Notes: generated by a model not told the origin, from the sequence alone. DNA of 64,000 bases from LC029 sp036676475 (GCA_036676475.1 JAKFCU010000004.1:28598-92597); one strand, 5' to 3'; counted from the first letter of the stretch, positions 39,512 through 49,226 are shown. Made by a program: numbers and translations.

Positions 39512-41488
39512 TCATCCTTCCGCTTTCAGTTCCAAAATCAGGTCACGCAGCTCAGCCGCACGCTCGAACTGCAGATGACGGGCAGCATCCTTCATCTCCG
39601 CCTCCATCTTTTCGATAAAAGCCTTGCGTTCCTTCTTATTCAGCTTCTGATAATCCTTCGTCGGCAAATAATCTTCCTTATCTTCCGCCACCTTGGTGGC
39701 TTCAATAACATTACGAATGGCTTTTTGGATCGTCTGAGGTGTAATCCCATGTTTTTCATTATACGCCATTTGAATCTCGCGTCTCCGCTCCGTTTCGGCA
39801 ATCGCATATTCCATGGAACTCGTCATTCGGTCCGCATACATAATGACCTGACCTTCTGAATTCCGCGCTGCCCTTCCAATCGTCTGGATCAAAGAGCGCG
39901 CATCTCTTAAGAAGCCTTCTTTATCGGCATCGAGGATGGTAACTAAGGAAACTTCCGGTAAATCCAATCCCTCGCGAAGCAGGTTAATTCCGACCAGCAC
40001 ATCAAACGTACCTACACGTAAGTCTCGGATAATTTGCATCCGTTCAATCGTTTTAATATCAGAATGGAGATATTTTACCTTAATTCCCATTTCCTTTAAA
40101 TAATCCGTGAGATCCTCGGACATCTTTTTGGTCAAAGTGGTCACCAGGACACGCTCACTTCTGGCCACTCGCTCATTGATTTCCCCAATGAGATCATCAA
40201 TTTGCCCTTTGATCGGGCGAACCTCCAGTTTCGGATCCAATAGCCCGGTAGGACGAATAACCTGCTGCACAAGCTCAGGCGAATTCTCCAACTCATAGGG
40301 ACCCGGTGTAGCTGAAACGAATATGATTTGATCAATATGCTTCTCGAACTCATCAAATCTCATCGGCCGGTTATCCCCCGCAGAAGGAAGGCGGAAGCCA
40401 TGATCGATCAGCATGGATTTACGAGCTTTATCTCCATTATACATCCCGCGGATCTGCGGAAGAGTAATATGCGACTCATCGATGATGATCAGCATGTCAT
40501 CCGGAAAATAATCAAACAGCGTATAGGGCGTTGCCCCAGCCTGGAGTCCAGTCAGATGACGGGAATAGTTTTCGATTCCGGAACAAAAACCCATTTCCTG
40601 CATCATTTCCAAATCGTACCGGGTACGTTGCTCCAGTCTTTGAGCTTCCAACAGCTTTCCTTGGTCCTTGAACCAGGCCAGCCGTTCTTCCAATTCTGCT
40701 TCAATATTTTTAATCGCCACTACCATTTTTTCTTCACGAGTGACATAGTGTGAAGCCGGAAAAATAGCAATATGATCTCGCTCCCCGACAATTTCACCGG
40801 TCAACACATCAATCTCCGTCATTCGCTCAATTTCATCTCCAAAAAACTCGACGCGAATGGCCTGTTCACTTCGCGAAGCCGGGAAAATTTCCACCACATC
40901 CCCGCGAACCCGAAAGGTTCCACGGGTAAAATTGATATCATTGCGCTCATACTGGATATCGACCAACTTATGAAGCACGTCTTCCCGGCTCTTCTCCATT
41001 CCCGTACGTAAAGAGAGCAATAATTCACGATATTCCTCAGGTGAACCTAGACCGTATATACAGGATACGCTAGCCACAATAATGACGTCATTTCGTTCAA
41101 ACAAGGAACTCGTAGCCGAGTGACGGAGTTTATCGATTTCATCATTGATACTCGCATCCTTTTCAATGTACGTATCCGTATGGGGTATATAGGCTTCAGG
41201 CTGATAATAATCATAATAACTGACAAAATATTCAACCGCATTTTCAGGAAAAAACTCTTTAAACTCACTGCATAATTGCGCAGCTAAAGTCTTATTATGA
41301 GCAATGACCAGCGTCGGTTTATTGACTTGGGCAATGGTTTGCGCAATGGTGAAGGTTTTTCCCGTTCCTGTTGCCCCTAACAAGGTCTGATATTTATTTC
41401 CTTGCTCCAGCCCCTTTACCAATTGTTTTATGGCCTCAGGCTGGTCCCCTTTGGGTTCAAATTCAGAGACCAATTTAAATGAATCCAT
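39512..41488 (-). CDS. uvrB: Excinuclease ABC subunit B
   Basis: A 658-residue helicase-like NER protein. Walker A GATGTGKTFT near residue 39, the beta-hairpin region (YYDYYQPEAYIP), DESH, helicase motifs VI (QTIGRAARNSEG) and the C-terminal UVR motif (EAEMKDAARHLQFERAAELR) for UvrC contact. Its upstream space up to the csbA terminator is only about 125 bp, of which 102 are two tandem repeat copies. No LexA box is evident there. Confidence 0.98.
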   Translation of the reverse strand: MDSFKLVSEFEPKGDQPEAIKQLVKGLEQGNKYQTLLGATGTGKTFTIAQTIAQVNKPTLVIAHNKTLAAQLCSEFKEFFPENAVEYFVSYYDYYQPEAYIPHTDTYIEKDASINDEIDKLRHSATSSLFERNDVIIVASVSCIYGLGSPEEYRELLLSLRTGMEKSREDVLHKLVDIQYERNDINFTRGTFRVRGDVVEIFPASRSEQAIRVEFFGDEIERMTEIDVLTGEIVGERDHIAIFPASHYVTREEKMVVAIKNIEAELEERLAWFKDQGKLLEAQRLEQRTRYDLEMMQEMGFCSGIENYSRHLTGLQAGATPYTLFDYFPDDMLIIIDESHITLPQIRGMYNGDKARKSMLIDHGFRLPSAGDNRPMRFDEFEKHIDQIIFVSATPGPYELENSPELVQQVIRPTGLLDPKLEVRPIKGQIDDLIGEINERVARSERVLVTTLTKKMSEDLTDYLKEMGIKVKYLHSDIKTIERMQIIRDLRVGTFDVLVGINLLREGLDLPEVSLVTILDADKEGFLRDARSLIQTIGRAARNSEGQVIMYADRMTSSMEYAIAETERRREIQMAYNEKHGITPQTIQKAIRNVIEATKVAEDKEDYLPTKDYQKLNKKERKAFIEKMEAEMKDAARHLQFERAAELRDLILELKAEG

Positions 41489-41513
41489 CTCGGCTTCACC
41501 TCGTTTTATTATT

Positions 41514-41564
41514 AAGAAAGCTACTCGCGTAGCCTCATGCGTATAATACTTGACCCATAAGTAT
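41514..41564 (+). repeat. Two-hairpin intergenic repeat, copy 8a
   Basis: 51-bp unit directly upstream of uvrB: GCTAC-TCGC-GTAGC and ATACTT-GACCCAT-AAGTAT. Confidence 0.95.
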
Positions 41565-41615
41565 AAGAAAGCTACTGGCGCAGCCGTATGCGTATAATAC
41601 TTGACCCATAAGTAG
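41565..41615 (+). repeat. Two-hairpin intergenic repeat, copy 8b (tandem)
   Basis: Second 51-bp unit head-to-tail with 8a: GCTAC-TGGC-GCAGC and ATACTT-GACCCAT-AAGTAG. It abuts the csbA terminator. Confidence 0.95.
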
Positions 41616-41616
41616 T

Positions 41617-41652
41617 AGAAAAAGTCTTGCCTTTTTTTGCGGCAAGACTATC
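41617..41652 (-). terminator. csbA terminator
   Basis: Minus-strand perfect 9-bp stem AGTCTTGCC / GGCAAGACT followed by TTTTTC; just after the csbA stop. Confidence 0.92.
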
Positions 41653-41657
41653 GATCC

Positions 41658-41900
41658 CTATTCCGTCAATTTTACATTCTTCAAAAGCTTGCGAGCCGTG
41701 ACATAACCGATGAGCAACGAAATGGTCCCAATCGCCATGACAACCGGACCATGCTTATAGCCTTCAAACGCAGCCATCAGAATTCCTACCGTGGCAATGG
41801 CTCCTACGATTGTATTCAAGGCAAAGCGAGACAAGCCCACCATCAAGGCAAACGGCAAAAGCAACGCAAGCAATAATTTACCAAACCCTATTTCCACCAT
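41658..41900 (-). CDS. csbA: CsbA-family small membrane protein
   Basis: An 80-residue protein with two to three membrane helices (LLLALLLPFALMVGL, NTIVGAIATVGILMAAF, VVMAIGTISLLIGYV) and a short basic C-terminus (ARKLLKNVK). Size and position just upstream of uvrB match B. subtilis csbA, a sigma-B-controlled gene of unknown function. No sigma-B promoter is obvious here; upstream lies an inverted repeat copy and minJ. Confidence 0.85.
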   Translation of the reverse strand: MVEIGFGKLLLALLLPFALMVGLSRFALNTIVGAIATVGILMAAFEGYKHGPVVMAIGTISLLIGYVTARKLLKNVKLTE

Positions 41901-41919
41901 TCTCCTCGTCCTTTCACTT

Positions 41920-41970
41920 ACACTTATCAGTCAAGTGTTATACGCATCAGGCTGCGCCAGTAGCTTTCTT
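41920..41970 (-). repeat. Two-hairpin intergenic repeat, copy 9 (inverted)
   Basis: Minus-strand copy between minJ and csbA. The second hairpin is ACACTT-GACTGAT-AAGTGT, a full compensatory change from ATACTT/AAGTAT. An extra AAGAAAGC stub overlaps the end of minJ. Confidence 0.95.
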
Positions 41971-41978
41971 AGGCTTTC

Positions 41979-43235
41979 TTATGCTCCCTTATCTATCTGC
42001 TGACGAATTAAATCAACAATATTAACCGGCTTCATATCTACATAATAGGGAGTTTGCTCATCTGGAGCAAGGACTAAACCGAGTTGATGATGCTCCCCTT
42101 GATAAACCGCTCGTTGGAGATACTTGATATGACCCTCCACATTCCTAACTTCCATTTTACAAAAAGCAGAATTCACTTGCAATGCAGGATACAACTCTTC
42201 GCTCTCGGAGATCTCCACGCCGTTCACTTTCAAGATCACATCCCCTGTCTGGATCCCCATTTTCTCGGCCGAAGTTTCTGGCAGAACGGCTAAAACAACC
42301 ACTCCCTGTCCAAGCTGAACAAAGATCGGCGGTTGATTTCCTTCCTTCCACCGACTGAATTGGATCAATGCTTCATGACCAAACAGGGCAAACAAAGCAG
42401 CTGCGATTCCAATTCCTAGCCCCATCTTTGCGGCAAAAGCAAAGGCGATCAGAAGTACACCATAAATGAATAAGCTTTTTGCTGAACGCCGGGCTTTAGC
42501 TTCTGGAAGAGAAGCCATCGATAAATCAGCATACCCAACAATGGCTGGAAACACCATAAACGTAAAGCTCGTTCCGACACCGGCCAAAAGCAACGGCCAC
42601 CAAGACGGCATCGTGAACCCTCCTGAAAAAGGGATCATCGTAACCATCGGCAGCAACCAAAACTTCTGAAGCTGATAGGCTCCTACCAAGCGTCCTCGTT
42701 TCCCGTTCATATAGATAGGAGAAGATCCTCTCCCTCGATTCCTGCCTACTAAAATGGCTTCCACCAAATGAAAAACGCCAATCATCCCAATAATCGATGG
42801 TATATTCACCTGCATAAACGGAGTCCACACCCATTCCAAAATAGGAAGAGTCCCTCCTTGCGGCCAATGCTTTACCAATGAAGCCAAGAGAACATACAGC
42901 CCTCCCGCATAAGCAAAGCACAAGTATTGGATGTGAAATAAAGACAACAGGAAACTGAGTCCCAAGATCATCCATACATCAAAAGGCTGTACCGCAATGC
43001 CCATACCGATCATAAGAACAGTAGACAGAATTCCCCCCCACAATCCCTGGACAAGGGAGTGCAGAAGCTGCTCCCCAGGCTGGTTAATGCGACGGTGAAA
43101 CAACCTGCGTTCAAACCGGATTTGACGATTATAGTTCATCCAAACCAAAATGATAAAAACATATAAAAATGGATTTATGAAAAAAGAAGGAATCTCTTTA
43201 ACTATCACCCATAGAACGGCAATCATCTGGTCCAC
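41979..43235 (-). CDS. minJ: Division-site protein MinJ (PDZ membrane protein)
   Basis: A 418-residue polytopic membrane protein with about six to eight helices, followed by a C-terminal PDZ domain (residues 300-390: VVLAVLPETSAEKMGIQTGD, VILKVNGVEI). It matches MinJ, which bridges DivIVA and MinD at the poles and septum in Bacillus. The GTG at 43235 has GGAGG eight bases upstream; an ATG three codons later is possible. Downstream are csbA and uvrBA, as in B. subtilis. Confidence 0.9.
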   Translation of the reverse strand: MDQMIAVLWVIVKEIPSFFINPFLYVFIILVWMNYNRQIRFERRLFHRRINQPGEQLLHSLVQGLWGGILSTVLMIGMGIAVQPFDVWMILGLSFLLSLFHIQYLCFAYAGGLYVLLASLVKHWPQGGTLPILEWVWTPFMQVNIPSIIGMIGVFHLVEAILVGRNRGRGSSPIYMNGKRGRLVGAYQLQKFWLLPMVTMIPFSGGFTMPSWWPLLLAGVGTSFTFMVFPAIVGYADLSMASLPEAKARRSAKSLFIYGVLLIAFAFAAKMGLGIGIAAALFALFGHEALIQFSRWKEGNQPPIFVQLGQGVVVLAVLPETSAEKMGIQTGDVILKVNGVEISESEELYPALQVNSAFCKMEVRNVEGHIKYLQRAVYQGEHHQLGLVLAPDEQTPYYVDMKPVNIVDLIRQQIDKGA

Positions 43236-43261
43236 TTCTTTTCCCTCCAATCGGTCAATAA

Positions 43262-43302
43262 ATAAAAAAAGTAATGACAGGACCCTATCATTACTTTTTT
43301 CT
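43262..43302 (-). terminator. ctpB terminator
   Basis: Minus-strand stem AAAGTAATGA / TCATTACTTT with a long T run. Confidence 0.92.
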
Positions 43303-43336
43303 ACATTTTACTACATGGTTCCTTCTTTTGGATGTG

Positions 43337-44827
43337 TTATTTTTTTACCTGCTTCTCCAAAACTTGGATTGCAGCTTGCAATTGCATGTCATTTGCAGGT
43401 TCTTTCATTTTCACAACTAACTGCTCCTGCAGAAGTGCAGCTGTTTTTTCATCCACTTGACCTGTTAGCGGAAGCTTATTCAACTTTTGGAAGGTCTTCA
43501 CAGCCGTTACCGTTTTCTCATCATAGTAGCCATCAGAACGTCCTGTCGGAAAGCCAATTCCCTCCAGGATCAACTGAAGATTACGGACAGGTTCCCCTGT
43601 TTGGTCAAACTTCAACGCTCCGTGTTCTAAGCTAATCGGTGCAGCTTTAAAGTATTTCGGCTGATCAATTTTCACATTCGGTTCGATGCCCTTCTTGTGA
43701 ATCCAATTTCCGGATGGAGTCAGCCACTTCGCAATGGTCATCTTCACTTGGCTTTGATCCCCGAGCTCAACTGTATTTTGCACGGTTCCTTTACCAAACG
43801 AGGTTTCCCCGACAAGCGTATACCCATTCTCTTTCAAAGCTCCGGCCATAATTTCTGAAGCACTTGCACTTCCCTTATCAATGAGAATAGTAATGGGATA
43901 GGACTTTTTCGCTTCTAGCGAAGATTTCACCACTTCACGCTTTCCATTCGGATCTTCGACTTGAAGGATGACGCCATCTTTCGGAACAATCAATTTCGCC
44001 ATATCGATCACGATATTCAAGAGTCCGCCAGGGTTTCCACGCAAATCAATAATCAACCCATCGATCTTAGCAGCCTCTAGCTTCTCTAACTCTTGTTTGA
44101 AGTGCTGACCGGTTTCCGTAGAGAACTGCGTCACTTCCAGCTTCCCTATTTTCTTTCCGTTCTTCTCCATCGTCTCACTATAGACCGTTTCAATCGGAAT
44201 TTCATCCCGGACTACTTTAATCGTGAGCGGATCGAGCACGCCTGGGCGAGCAATTTGCAGTTGGGCTGCCGTTCCCTTAGGACCACGAATTTTCAGTACT
44301 GCTTCATGTAAATCGAGTCCCTCAAGAGATTCGCCATTGACACTGACAATCTGATCTTTCGTGCGCAATCCCGATTTTTCCGCGGGGGAGCCTTTAAAAG
44401 GAGAAACAATGGTCACCTTTCCGCCTTCCATCGTCACTTCTGCCCCGATCCCTTCAAAGGCAGAATTAATCGACTCTGTAAACTGCTTGGCAGATTCCTG
44501 ATCCATATAGACCGAATAAGGATCCTCCAATGCATTCAGCATGCCGTTAATTGCTCCGTCCACGAGTTTTTGATCCTCGACATCTTCCAAATAATTTTCT
44601 TTAATCAGCCCATATACCTCGTTAATCTTCTGCATATCAGCAGGATTTTGTTGACTCGTACCCGGTACCGACTTAGTTGGAGCGTTCAGGCCAAATTTGT
44701 CCAAAAAAGAATATACAGTTTGCCCGATAGCCGTATTTCCCGATCCCAATGCCACCATGGTGAATAAACTGCTAAACACCATCGTGATGACGAGTAGTGC
44801 TACCAGTGTTCGCCCCTTCATCCGCAA
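43337..44827 (-). CDS. ctpB: Carboxy-terminal processing protease (S41)
   Basis: A 496-residue exported protease. N-terminal membrane anchor (LVALLVITMVFSSLFTMVAL), PDZ domain (IGAEVTMEGGKVTIVSPFKG...), S41 catalytic core with Ser in DKGSASASEIMAGAL and Lys in GETSFGKGTVQN, and a C-terminal peptidoglycan-binding domain (GRSDGYYDEKTVTAVKTFQ). CtpB of B. subtilis cleaves SpoIVFA during sporulation; CtpA-type paralogues act at the wall. Start is TTG 44827; ATG two codons later is also possible. Terminator follows. Confidence 0.93.
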   Translation of the reverse strand: MRMKGRTLVALLVITMVFSSLFTMVALGSGNTAIGQTVYSFLDKFGLNAPTKSVPGTSQQNPADMQKINEVYGLIKENYLEDVEDQKLVDGAINGMLNALEDPYSVYMDQESAKQFTESINSAFEGIGAEVTMEGGKVTIVSPFKGSPAEKSGLRTKDQIVSVNGESLEGLDLHEAVLKIRGPKGTAAQLQIARPGVLDPLTIKVVRDEIPIETVYSETMEKNGKKIGKLEVTQFSTETGQHFKQELEKLEAAKIDGLIIDLRGNPGGLLNIVIDMAKLIVPKDGVILQVEDPNGKREVVKSSLEAKKSYPITILIDKGSASASEIMAGALKENGYTLVGETSFGKGTVQNTVELGDQSQVKMTIAKWLTPSGNWIHKKGIEPNVKIDQPKYFKAAPISLEHGALKFDQTGEPVRNLQLILEGIGFPTGRSDGYYDEKTVTAVKTFQKLNKLPLTGQVDEKTAALLQEQLVVKMKEPANDMQLQAAIQVLEKQVKK

Positions 44828-44925
44828 ACCAAATACACCACCTTTTCCACCTATCTATTCGAAGAGTTTGTCCCAATTATTATATGATGACATCTGTCAG
44901 GATATGTTTTTCCCCATGACTAAGC

Positions 44926-46101
44926 CTAGCGCAAATAGCCCGAAGGATCAACCGCTGTTCGCCCCTTATAGACGCCAAAATGAAGATGAGGACCTGTTGA
45001 TCGTCCCGTAGAGCCCACTTCTGCGATCTTTTGACCCTTCTTGATAGATTGGCCTTCCTTTACCTTGATGCCTCCCTCGCGAATATGGCCATAGAGCGAG
45101 CTAATATCTCCTCCATGATCAATGCTCACCATATTACCGAAGCCCCTAACATATCCGGCTATGACCACCACACCATCCGCAGCAGCTACAATATCCGTTC
45201 CTTGTGGAGCAGCAATATCCATTCCATTATGCCCTGTACGCTTGCCGGTAAACGGATCCGTTCGATATCCGAAATAGGAAGTAATGCGCTGGCTATCTGG
45301 AAGAGGCCAAGCAAAGCGGCCTCCACTATATTTTTTCTGACGGAGAAGCTGATTTTTCTCCGATAAGGCAGACTTCATCTTTTGCATCAAGTCTAGCATC
45401 GCTTCTTCCTGCTCAGCCTTAATTTCCTCCAGTTCTCCTTCCTGCTCTTCCAATTGAGCCATCATCACGGTGCGATCCTTCTGTTGCTTTTTCAAGCTAG
45501 CTTTTAAGTCAGCCGCTTGCTGATAGAGCCCTTCAAGCGTAGCCAAATGCTGTTCCACTTCTTTTTTCTTGGCTTCCACCGTTTCTTTATCTTTGATATT
45601 ATCTTCAAGAATCTGGACATCTTGGTTGACAATCATTTGGACCGCACTTAAGCGGTTCAGAAAGTCACCAAAGTCCTTTGCCCCTAAAAGCACTTCCAAG
45701 TATGAAATATCTCCCATTTCATACATCACTTTAACCCGTGTTTTCAGCAACTCATCACGCTCTTCTACCCGCTCTACCGCTTCATCCAACTGAAAAGCGG
45801 CATCCTGAACTTTCAAGGTCGTTTGATCCACCTGCATGTCCAATTTTTGAATACGTTCTTGCGTATCATTAAGCTTCAGATCGATAGTTTCCAAGTCATG
45901 CTTGACCTGATTTTGCTGGTTCTCAATATTGACAATCTGGTTGTCAATCGCTGAGATGCGGTTTTCTGTTGCTTTCTGTTCGTGTTTAATTTGAGAAATT
46001 TTTTGATTGATCTTGTCCAATGTGCTCGCTGCATGTCCTTGGAACGGCTGCATAAGCAAAGTAGATAAGGCACATGCCACTAGCAAAGGTGTTTTCCGCA
46101 T
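44926..46101 (-). CDS. Murein hydrolase (activator), coiled coil plus M23 domain
   Basis: A 391-residue exported protein. Signal peptide (LVACALSTLLMQPFQGHAAS), then about 220 residues of coiled coil rich in Glu/Gln/Lys, then a LytM/M23 domain with GHNGMD near 293 and HLHFG near 372. His and Asp metal ligands are intact, so it may be a true endopeptidase. The coiled-coil plus M23 plan and location next to ftsEX match EnvC/PcsB/CwlO-like partners controlled by FtsEX. ATG 46101 has GGGAGGAG. Confidence 0.92.
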   Translation of the reverse strand: MRKTPLLVACALSTLLMQPFQGHAASTLDKINQKISQIKHEQKATENRISAIDNQIVNIENQQNQVKHDLETIDLKLNDTQERIQKLDMQVDQTTLKVQDAAFQLDEAVERVEERDELLKTRVKVMYEMGDISYLEVLLGAKDFGDFLNRLSAVQMIVNQDVQILEDNIKDKETVEAKKKEVEQHLATLEGLYQQAADLKASLKKQQKDRTVMMAQLEEQEGELEEIKAEQEEAMLDLMQKMKSALSEKNQLLRQKKYSGGRFAWPLPDSQRITSYFGYRTDPFTGKRTGHNGMDIAAPQGTDIVAAADGVVVIAGYVRGFGNMVSIDHGGDISSLYGHIREGGIKVKEGQSIKKGQKIAEVGSTGRSTGPHLHFGVYKGRTAVDPSGYLR

Positions 46102-46120
46102 GGTTCTCCTCCCGCCACTT

Positions 46121-47014
46121 TTATATTTTCAAGAATCGGTGAACGGACATCATACTACCCCACACGCCGATAAACGCACCGATTCCAATGAGCAATCCGG
46201 AAATTTGCCAGGCCAGCGGATCAAGCGGAAGCAGTTCCAGGAAGTAAAGACTCAAATCCACTTGGACAAAGCGAATGAGGTATTGATACCCTAAAAGCAA
46301 AAGGACTATGGGTACGATCGCCCCCAACATGCCCATCAACAAACCTTCTACAAAAAATGGCCAACGAATAAAGGCGTTCGTCGCCCCCACCAGCTTCATT
46401 ATCTCGATTTCCCGCCGGCGGGCCACTATTGTCAGCTTAATGGTATTGGCTATCAAAAACATAGCGGTAAAAGCCAGCCCAACAATAAAAGCGACACCGA
46501 CATTACGAACCACCTTCGTAATACTAAACAGCTTCTCAATCATTCCTTTTCCATAATTCACACTTTCGACAAAGGGGAAATTTTTGATTTGCTCCCCCAT
46601 CGCTGACGTATCCCGTGGATCCTTGGTCTTAACCACAAATTCATCAGAAAGCGGATTTTCCTTATCCAAACCCTCAAACCAATATGCTTTTTCCCCAAAA
46701 CTCTCTTTGAATTTCACTAATCCTTCTTCCTTGCTAATAAAGGTGACAGATTCCACCTGAGGCAATGCTTGAATTTTTTCTCCAACTTTTTCCGTTTGAT
46801 CAGAATCTATATCCTTTTTCAAGAAAACGCGAATTTCCACCTGCTTTTCCACCACATCGGCATAGTGATTCACATTCATCGCCATCAGAAGAAATACACC
46901 CAAAATAAACAGCGTAATGGCCACAGAGCTCATAGAAGCAAAAGACATCCAACCATTTCTACCAATATTGCGAAATCCTTCCCTCATGTGCCTACTCATC
47001 GTTCTAATCTTCAT
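46121..47014 (-). CDS. ftsX: Cell-division permease FtsX
   Basis: A 297-residue type VII ABC permease: cytoplasmic start (MSRHMREGFRNIGRNGWMSF), first membrane helix, a large extracellular loop (residues 50-165) that contacts the hydrolase partner, and three C-terminal helices including LTIVARRREIEIMKLVGATN. ATG 47014 has GGGGGG upstream and overlaps the ftsE end by 11 bp; the longer frame is rejected. Confidence 0.96.
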   Translation of the reverse strand: MKIRTMSRHMREGFRNIGRNGWMSFASMSSVAITLFILGVFLLMAMNVNHYADVVEKQVEIRVFLKKDIDSDQTEKVGEKIQALPQVESVTFISKEEGLVKFKESFGEKAYWFEGLDKENPLSDEFVVKTKDPRDTSAMGEQIKNFPFVESVNYGKGMIEKLFSITKVVRNVGVAFIVGLAFTAMFLIANTIKLTIVARRREIEIMKLVGATNAFIRWPFFVEGLLMGMLGAIVPIVLLLLGYQYLIRFVQVDLSLYFLELLPLDPLAWQISGLLIGIGAFIGVWGSMMSVHRFLKI

Positions 47015-47690
47015 AGCCGTATTCCCCCCTGATTTGATCCCGGGCAATTCGGCCTGCTTCAATGGCAATTACACGTTTACGCAGCGTGTTGACAATTTCA
47101 CGATTATGAGTAGCCATGACAATGGTCGTTCCACGAAGATTAATCTCCTCGAAAATTTTCATAATCTCCCAAGAGGTATCCGGATCCAGGTTCCCGGTAG
47201 GCTCATCGGCAATCATCGTTCCCGGATTATTCACCAGCGCTCTGGCGATGGATACCCTTTGCTGCTCTCCACCTGAAAGCTCTGTTGGATAAGCACGAAG
47301 CTTATGTTTAAGCTTCACCAGTTCCAACACTTCCATCACACGGGAGCGAATCATTTTCTTCGGAGCCTCTACGACTTCCATAGCAAAAGCAACATTCTCA
47401 TAGACACTCATTCGAGGTAATAGTTTATAGTCCTGAAAGATCACACCGATGCTCCTTCTCAGCTTCGGAATTTGTCGTTCTTTCATTTTTTCAACATTAT
47501 AACCGTTAAGAAAAATTTGGCCTTTCGTCGGCTTTTCTTCTCGATACATCAACTTAATAAACGTAGATTTACCGGCCCCACTCGGCCCCACCACATAGAC
47601 AAATTCACCCTTATTTATCTTTATGTTAATTCCCTTTAAGGCATCGGTCCCATTCGGATATGTTTTCCATACATCAATCATCTCTATCAT
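47004..47690 (-). CDS. ftsE: Cell-division ATPase FtsE
   Basis: A 228-residue ABC ATPase: Walker A GPSGAGKSTFIKL near 36, Q-loop VIFQDYKLLP, LSGGEQQRVSIARAL near 139 and Walker B MIADEPTGNLD. With FtsX it gates peptidoglycan hydrolase activity at the wall; in Bacillus it also promotes Spo0A activation. The start ATG at 47690 has GAGGTGA upstream; the plus-strand VanW gene is divergent. Confidence 0.97.
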   Translation of the reverse strand: MIEMIDVWKTYPNGTDALKGINIKINKGEFVYVVGPSGAGKSTFIKLMYREEKPTKGQIFLNGYNVEKMKERQIPKLRRSIGVIFQDYKLLPRMSVYENVAFAMEVVEAPKKMIRSRVMEVLELVKLKHKLRAYPTELSGGEQQRVSIARALVNNPGTMIADEPTGNLDPDTSWEIMKIFEEINLRGTTIVMATHNREIVNTLRKRVIAIEAGRIARDQIRGEYGYED

Positions 47691-47912
47691 TCTAGTAAAT
47701 TCACCTCTAGTTCATCCTCCCTTTTGAGTTTCGACAACAAGGCGTGGAAATCCTTCATTACTCCCTAATATTTCCTAGGAAATGACAGATTTCGCAAAAC
47801 GAAAACCCAATATCCATTATACCAGAGGTATCAATTTATTTTCTTGCATAAATACGATAAATCCACATAAAGATCTACGGTGCCATTCGAAGCTTTGGAG
47901 GAGGAGAGAAGT

Positions 47913-49220
47913 ATGACTAGAAAAAAAATATGGACGATAACCCTGTTTGCCACGATATTCATCATTGCCGGTATCGTTAGTGGGGTCTATTGGTATGGAA
48001 ATCAGTCCACGATCCCGGCAGGAGTTTATCTTTATGATTGGCATGTGGGAGGAAAACAGCCTGATGAATTGCGTGCAGACTGGGAAAAACGAAAACAGGA
48101 GTGGCAAGTGAAGAAAATTGTTTTTCACCCTACCTCAGATTTCATCCCAAAGGATTATAGTCTGACCCTTGGTCAATTGCCCGTTCAAACGAATGAAGGG
48201 GAAATCCTTCAACAGATTCTTTCCTATGCCCATCAACCTGGTATCTTTCAGCGGGCATGGACCCGATGGAAGGCCAAAGAAGGGGTCCATTATGAGTTAA
48301 AGTGGACATGGAATGAAGCCCAATTAGCTGCCGTATTTGAGCAGGAATGGCCTGAGTTATTCCTGTCTAAACCGCTAAATGCCAAACGGATGATTACAGA
48401 CCAGGACCAAGTGAAGTATGAGCCTGATCAATCTGCTTTTCATCCCGATGTCCCCAAGATCATCGAGCAAATGAAACCATGGTTAGATAACCAGTTACGG
48501 AAGGAAAAAAGCTTTATATTGGAGCTACCGATGAAGGAAATAAAGGCGACGGTCACACTTGCCGATTTAAAAGAGGAAGGGATTGAGCGAAAGATTGCGG
48601 AATATACCACTTCCTATTCAACGAAGGCTACTGGGAGAGCCTATAATGTAGAAGCAGCGGCTAAATCTTTACATGATACGCTTCTCTTACCGGATGAAAT
48701 TTTTAGTTATCGAAAGTTAATGCAGGAAACTGAAAAAGAGTTCGGATTCAAGCCAGCTCCTGTCATCATGGAAGGTGAGCTTCGTTCAGGCATCGGGGGA
48801 GGAGTCTGCCAAGTCTCCACTACGCTATATAATGCTGTCTTATTATCTGACTTACATGTGGTAGAAAGACGAAATCATTCTCTCCCCATTGCTTATGCCC
48901 CTTTAGGGAGAGACGCGACCTATTCGGACTGGGGAATTAATTTTCGCTTCAAGAACAATACCGGAAAGAGTATTCTTATCCAGTCAAAAATAAAAAACGG
49001 AAAGCTTACCGTAAAAATATTTGGCACAGCTCCTAAAGATAAAAAAGTGGAGATCTTCACCAAAACCCTGAGACAAAACAAGGTCTTAAATCAAGGGAAA
49101 GCTGGTTATGAAGTGGCTGTTTATAAGAGAATTAAGCAAAATGGAAAAGTAGTGAAGGAAAAACTGGTTTCTAAGGATACTTATCAACCACAGCCTAAAC
49201 TGATCACGATGGGTCGATAA
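47913..49220 (+). CDS. VanW-family cell-wall protein (YoaR-like)
   Basis: A 435-residue exported or anchored protein: N-terminal membrane helix (IWTITLFATIFIIAGIVSGV), a putative peptidoglycan-binding domain (residues 100-250), and the VanW domain with the conserved CQVSTTLYNAVLLSDL and HSLPIAYAPLGRD near residue 320. VanW proteins accompany vancomycin-resistance and wall genes; biochemical function unknown. ATG 47913 follows GGAGGAGGAG; the frame is open 11 codons more upstream. It ends in a strong terminator shared with spo0E-like gene. Confidence 0.88.
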   Translation: MTRKKIWTITLFATIFIIAGIVSGVYWYGNQSTIPAGVYLYDWHVGGKQPDELRADWEKRKQEWQVKKIVFHPTSDFIPKDYSLTLGQLPVQTNEGEILQQILSYAHQPGIFQRAWTRWKAKEGVHYELKWTWNEAQLAAVFEQEWPELFLSKPLNAKRMITDQDQVKYEPDQSAFHPDVPKIIEQMKPWLDNQLRKEKSFILELPMKEIKATVTLADLKEEGIERKIAEYTTSYSTKATGRAYNVEAAAKSLHDTLLLPDEIFSYRKLMQETEKEFGFKPAPVIMEGELRSGIGGGVCQVSTTLYNAVLLSDLHVVERRNHSLPIAYAPLGRDATYSDWGINFRFKNNTGKSILIQSKIKNGKLTVKIFGTAPKDKKVEIFTKTLRQNKVLNQGKAGYEVAVYKRIKQNGKVVKEKLVSKDTYQPQPKLITMGR

Positions 49221-49226
49221 ACAGAC

